Shown: in pieces, positions 52,636-55,839 of the stretch
How positions within the stretch are numbered: the stretch's first letter is position 1
Layout: each line of letters starts with the position of its first letter
Source: Gemmatimonadota bacterium
Lineage (GTDB): Bacteria; Gemmatimonadota; Gemmatimonadetes; Gemmatimonadales; GWC2-71-9
Assembly (NCBI GenBank): GCA_003246755.1
Contig: QKDC01000080.1
Location: 1-55,839 of the forward strand
Direction of reading: 5' to 3'
Length of the DNA stretch: 55,839 bases
Notes under the pieces: generated by a model
The model's input: only the letters and a program-made list of their open reading frames with translations
Database searches by the model: none
Told to the model about the DNA's origin: nothing
Position numbers and translations under genes: made by a program

Positions 52636-54087
52636 ATGTACAAAGTGTGGTTTACGGCTGGGACGGTGGTGGCCGCGTCGTTGATGTTGAGTGGTTGTGA
52701 GGGTCTTCGTGACGCGTTTTCGGCGCAGGCTGATGTCGTCGCGAGCGCCGAAGGCAAAGAACTCTCGACCGACCGGATGGTCACGCTCATGAACACGGTC
52801 AGGACCGGTCGGGTGACGCCGGAGGGTGCCGAGTACATGGCCGGCCTCTGGGTCGATCTCACCCTCTTTTCCGATGCCTATGTGCGTGGCACTCTGACCG
52901 GCGACTCTGCCGAGGTGACGCGCGTGATGTGGCCGCAACTGAACCAAGCACGACTCAATACGTGGCACGAGCGGATGTCCGCGTCCTGGCCCGAGGCGAC
53001 TGAGGCCGGCGCCGATAGCGTGTACGACGAAGGAACCAACCGGCTCTTCCAGCACATACTGATTCTGCCCGCGGGCATTGATCCGCAGGATACGGTGAAT
53101 GCCCGCCGCAAGGCCGAGGGTATTCTCGCGCAGATTCGTGCCGGTCGAGACTTCGGGCCATTCACGGCCGAGAACAATGATGCGACGAAGGACGACAATG
53201 GTTTCCTGACCGTGGGACCGCGCGGCATGTGGGTTCCCGCGTTCGAACTCATTGCCTGGGGTCTGGAGCCGGGTCAGATCAGTGACGTGGTCGAGACGCA
53301 GTTCGGCTTTCACATCATCCGCCGGACTCCGAAGGACGAGGCCCGCGAGCGGTTCCTCGAGTTCTACGGCAATCGCATTTCCGCGGTGGAAGACTCGACC
53401 TACCTCGCCACCCTCTCCGAACGTCACGGTCTCGAGGTGCAACCGGGGTTGCCACAGACCGTCAAGGACATCATCGACGATCGTGAGAAGTTCCGTCGCT
53501 CTTCCAAGAAGCTGGTCGCCTTCTCCGATGGGGGCTTCACCGCCGGTGATTTCGTCCGCTGGCTGGAAGCGTTCCCGCCCAATGCCGCCTACCAGATCAT
53601 TGCCCAACCGGACTCGGTATTGGAGTCGTTCGTCACCAGCCTGGCCCAGAACGATTTGGTGCTCGCCCAGGCCGATTCCGCCGGTGTCTGGCTCGACCCG
53701 GCAGAATGGCAAGCGATGCAGCTTTCCCATCGGGCTACGGTCGACCAGTTGGCAGCGGCGTTGGAGCTGACCGATTCGATGTTCAGCGACACGTCGATAC
53801 CCATCGAGGCTCGCCTCGATTCGGCGTCGGTGAAGGTCGATGAGCTCATGGATCGGTTGGTGACCGGGGAGACCCAATTCCGGCCCTTGCCTGCGTCACT
53901 GTCTTCGCTGCTCCGTGAGCGTGGCGCACGCTATCGCGTGAATCGGGCTGGACTCACACGGGTGCTCGAACTCTACTCGGCGGCGTTCACCGCCGATTCC
54001 GCGGCAGCCGCAGCCGCAGCTCCGGGTCCGATTCAGCCGGCGCCCGGGCCGGCGCCCGTGCCCGGAGGCCAGCCGCCGACACCATGA
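52636..54087 (+). CDS. Parvulin-type peptidyl-prolyl isomerase, lipoprotein
   Basis: 483 residues. The N terminus MYKVWFTAGTVVAASLMLSGC carries a clear lipobox (LSGC, Cys21), so it is lipid-anchored in the envelope. A SurA-like N-terminal helical region precedes one parvulin domain (about 130-235): LFQHILILPAG, ARRKAEGILAQIRAGRDFGPF, GPRGMWVPAFE, and TQFGFHIIRR. The C-terminal part is helical and ends in an Ala/Pro-rich tail (AAAAAAPGPIQPAPG). It is a probable outer-membrane-protein chaperone. GGAGAGGAA lies just before ATG, and its stop overlaps the surA start. Confidence 0.88.
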   Translation: MYKVWFTAGTVVAASLMLSGCEGLRDAFSAQADVVASAEGKELSTDRMVTLMNTVRTGRVTPEGAEYMAGLWVDLTLFSDAYVRGTLTGDSAEVTRVMWPQLNQARLNTWHERMSASWPEATEAGADSVYDEGTNRLFQHILILPAGIDPQDTVNARRKAEGILAQIRAGRDFGPFTAENNDATKDDNGFLTVGPRGMWVPAFELIAWGLEPGQISDVVETQFGFHIIRRTPKDEARERFLEFYGNRISAVEDSTYLATLSERHGLEVQPGLPQTVKDIIDDREKFRRSSKKLVAFSDGGFTAGDFVRWLEAFPPNAAYQIIAQPDSVLESFVTSLAQNDLVLAQADSAGVWLDPAEWQAMQLSHRATVDQLAAALELTDSMFSDTSIPIEARLDSASVKVDELMDRLVTGETQFRPLPASLSSLLRERGARYRVNRAGLTRVLELYSAAFTADSAAAAAAAPGPIQPAPGPAPVPGGQPPTP

Positions 54088-55424
54088 TCCGGGTGGTGTA
54101 CCCCTCAGGTTTCCGTCTCGCGGCCGCACTCCTCCTGGGGGGTGCGGCTTCGCCGCTCTGGGGCCAGGCACCTGCGGCGCAGGCCGACACGGTGGACCGG
54201 ATTGTCGCCGTGGTCGGCAACACGCTGATCCTCAACTCTGAGGTGGACGAGGAGTTTCTCTCCCGCTATCCCAGGCCGGAAGACGCCCCGCCGGCCGCGC
54301 GCGTTCCCGAGATCAAACGGCAGGTGCTGCAGGAGATGGTCGATCTCGAACTCCTCTATCAGCGTGCCCTGTCGGACACGATGGTGAAGGTGACCGAGGA
54401 GGAGGTCACCAGTGCGGTCGATCAGCAGGTGCGGAACATCCGGCAGGAATACAGTTCCGATCAGGCGTTCCGCGAGGAGCTGCGCAAGACAGGATTTGCC
54501 ACACCCGAAGAGCACCGACGCTGGCTCACCGAGCGTCAGCGCAAGCAGTTGATGACCAATACCCTCATCGAAGTCCTTCGGGCGACGCAGAAGCTCAAAC
54601 CGGTGATCCCGACCGAGCGGGAAATGCTGGCCTTTTGGGACCTGCAGAAGGACGACCGGAAACGACCGGGGACCCTCTCGTTCCGCCAGATCGTGATCGC
54701 TCCCCAGCCGTCCCCGGAAGCAAAGGCACGGGCGCATCAATTGATCGACTCGCTGCTGGTGGTGTTGCGAGGTGGCGCGGACTTCGCCGAAGTCGCGGCC
54801 CAGTATTCCATGGATCAGGGGTCGAAGGAGCAGGGAGGGTCTATCGGCTGGTTCCGGCGCGGGACGAACATCGACCCTCGGTTCGAGGACGTTGCGTTCC
54901 GGCTCCGTCCGGGAACGATCTCGGATCCGGTGGAGACACCCTTCGGGATTCATCTCATCCAGGTCGAGCGCGTCCAACCCGCCGAGGTGCTGGCTCGGCA
55001 CATTCTCATCATCCCGGATATCACGCAATCGGACGCGGACAGTGCGAGAGCCAAGGCCGATCGCGTGTTGCGTGACTTGAGGGCTGGGGCCTCTTTCGAC
55101 TCGCTGCAGCGACTGTATCACGATCCCATGGAGGAACGGGAAATCCGGGAGTTCCCCACCGATCGATTGCTTCCGGCCTATGTAGGGCCCATGGCAGGTC
55201 TTCAGGCCGGTGGCATCTCTGAGGTCTTCGTTCTCCAGAATCCCATGGGGCCACTGCGCAGCAAGTTTGCCGTGGTGCGAGTGGACGAGCGTCGTGAGGC
55301 GGGGGAATTCCGGTTCGAGGACGTAAAAGACAATATCCGCAGTACACTCGGTGAACAGATGGCGCTCAGGCGCTTCATCGACGGCCTTCGGGCCGCCACC
55401 TACCTGGAGGTGCGGGGCCCGTGA
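54084..55424 (+). CDS. surA: SurA-like periplasmic chaperone/peptidyl-prolyl isomerase
   Basis: 446 residues. The signal peptide (about residues 1-33, LAAALLLGGAASPLWGQAPA) is followed by the SurA N-terminal module (DTVDRIVAVVGNTLILNSEVDEE, then EIKRQVLQEMVDLELLYQRA) and two parvulin domains (about 195-295 with LSFRQIVIAP and GSIGWFRRG; about 300-405 with ARHILIIPD). It escorts outer-membrane barrels, such as the DUF5916 protein here, to BAM. ATG at 54084 overlaps the upstream parvulin gene, and its stop overlaps pdxA (GTGA). The surA-pdxA order matches E. coli. Confidence 0.92.
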   Translation: MIRVVYPSGFRLAAALLLGGAASPLWGQAPAAQADTVDRIVAVVGNTLILNSEVDEEFLSRYPRPEDAPPAARVPEIKRQVLQEMVDLELLYQRALSDTMVKVTEEEVTSAVDQQVRNIRQEYSSDQAFREELRKTGFATPEEHRRWLTERQRKQLMTNTLIEVLRATQKLKPVIPTEREMLAFWDLQKDDRKRPGTLSFRQIVIAPQPSPEAKARAHQLIDSLLVVLRGGADFAEVAAQYSMDQGSKEQGGSIGWFRRGTNIDPRFEDVAFRLRPGTISDPVETPFGIHLIQVERVQPAEVLARHILIIPDITQSDADSARAKADRVLRDLRAGASFDSLQRLYHDPMEEREIREFPTDRLLPAYVGPMAGLQAGGISEVFVLQNPMGPLRSKFAVVRVDERREAGEFRFEDVKDNIRSTLGEQMALRRFIDGLRAATYLEVRGP

Positions 55425-55839
55425 TCGCACGCCCGCGGATCGCCGTCACCTTCGGAGATCCGCGAGGCATTGGACCGGAAGTGACGGCCAAGGCCCTGCG
55501 GGATCCACTCGAAGCCCACATCACGGTCGTCGGACCGGATAATCTCGTCGCCAACTTGGGTGATGCTCGTGTGGGCGTGGGAACCTGGGACGCCAGAGGT
55601 TCGAGTCCAGCCCTCCGCGCGGGCACCCTCGCCGGACGCGCCGTGGAAACAGCGGCTCGGCTCGCGCTCGACGGGCAGGTCGACGCCATCGTCACCGCTC
55701 CTCTCGAAAAGCACGGTCTCAACCTCGCTGGTTTCACCTACCCCGGACATACGGAATGGCTGGCCCATCTCGCGGGAGACGTGGATGTCGCCATGATGCT
55801 GGCCTCGGACCGGCTTCGCGTCGTGCTCGCCACGACGCA
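55421..55839 (+). CDS. pdxA: 4-hydroxythreonine-4-phosphate dehydrogenase, N-terminal part
   Basis: A frame opening at GTG 55421 and still open at the window end (about 139 residues). AVTFGDPRGIGPEVTAKAL (residues 8-26) and the later VTAPLEKHGLNLAGF followed by YPGHTE are the diagnostic PdxA motifs; His in GHTE is a metal ligand. PdxA oxidises 4-phosphohydroxy-L-threonine in pyridoxal-5-phosphate synthesis. The start overlaps the surA stop by four bases (GTGA). The C-terminal half is outside the window. Confidence 0.93.
   Translation, partial: MIARPRIAVTFGDPRGIGPEVTAKALRDPLEAHITVVGPDNLVANLGDARVGVGTWDARGSSPALRAGTLAGRAVETAARLALDGQVDAIVTAPLEKHGLNLAGFTYPGHTEWLAHLAGDVDVAMMLASDRLRVVLATT

Noticed and set aside
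1-55839. CRISPR arrays, insertion sequences, toxin-antitoxin or phage genes
   Set aside because: No regularly spaced repeats, transposase motifs, terminal inverted repeats, small paired toxin genes or phage structural genes were found.

Overview
The window is chromosomal DNA from a GC-rich Gram-negative bacterium. The best guess is Gemmatimonadota or a close relative. That rests on gene families rather than a marker gene: a PadR regulator next to an ADOP-type (MacB-like, about 890 aa) permease, a Hanks-type kinase fused to a C-terminal propeller, a CBM9/DUF5916 outer-membrane protein, and SurA-type chaperones with lipoproteins. There is no rRNA, CRISPR array, insertion sequence, integrase or phage gene, and the window reads as conserved core genome. 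Genes are very tightly packed. Many same-strand neighbours overlap by 1-8 bases (ATGA, GTGA, TTGA, TGATG), so translational coupling is the rule.

Layout. 1-4925 (+): the end of an ABC ATPase, an ABC-2 permease, a second ATPase/permease pair and a DUF5916 beta-barrel protein. 4929-9684: M24 peptidase (-), CorA (+) and an ABC-F ATPase (-). 9790-13585 (+): M23 lipoprotein, secreted VOC protein, cytosolic VOC protein and a kinase with six N-terminal membrane helices. 13691-17927: methyltransferase (-), TerC (+), tRNA-Asn (-), then MarR and DoxX with a shared operator motif, and a patatin (+). 17997-20994 (+): PadR and ADOP permease. 21006-27425 (-): kinase-propeller, EamA transporter, UvrA. 27518-29947 (+): flippase-like membrane protein, FHA protein, PP2C phosphatase. 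29954-33837 (-): HD phosphohydrolase, PEP carboxykinase, endonuclease IV. 33832-35271 (+): GAF-GGDEF protein with a pseudo-receiver.

35282-42572 (-) is an unbroken chain of eight overlapping genes: ROK kinase, PfkB kinase, a STAS-like/HATPase protein, a STAS-like protein with a predicted winged helix, a Cys/Met PLP enzyme, FtsE, FtsX and a degenerate-LytM EnvC. It ties a probable partner-switching regulator and two sugar kinases to the cell-division hydrolase activator. Next come a glycosyltransferase and LepA (-). 45619-55839 (+): EamA transporter, DUF58, BatA-like protein, Mfd, parvulin lipoprotein, SurA and the start of PdxA; surA-pdxA order matches E. coli.

The strongest candidates for new biology are: the STAS/HATPase plus STAS-winged-helix pair inside the FtsEX-EnvC chain; three genes whose family-typical N terminus has no ATG, GTG or TTG start (one appears to begin at ATC); the shared MarR/DoxX operator lying on a near-consensus, possibly leaderless promoter; a 22-base bidirectional promoter between lepA and an EamA gene; repeats upstream of padR; and a 12-G tract inside the BatA-like gene. 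All functions are inferred from reading translated sequence; no database search was run.
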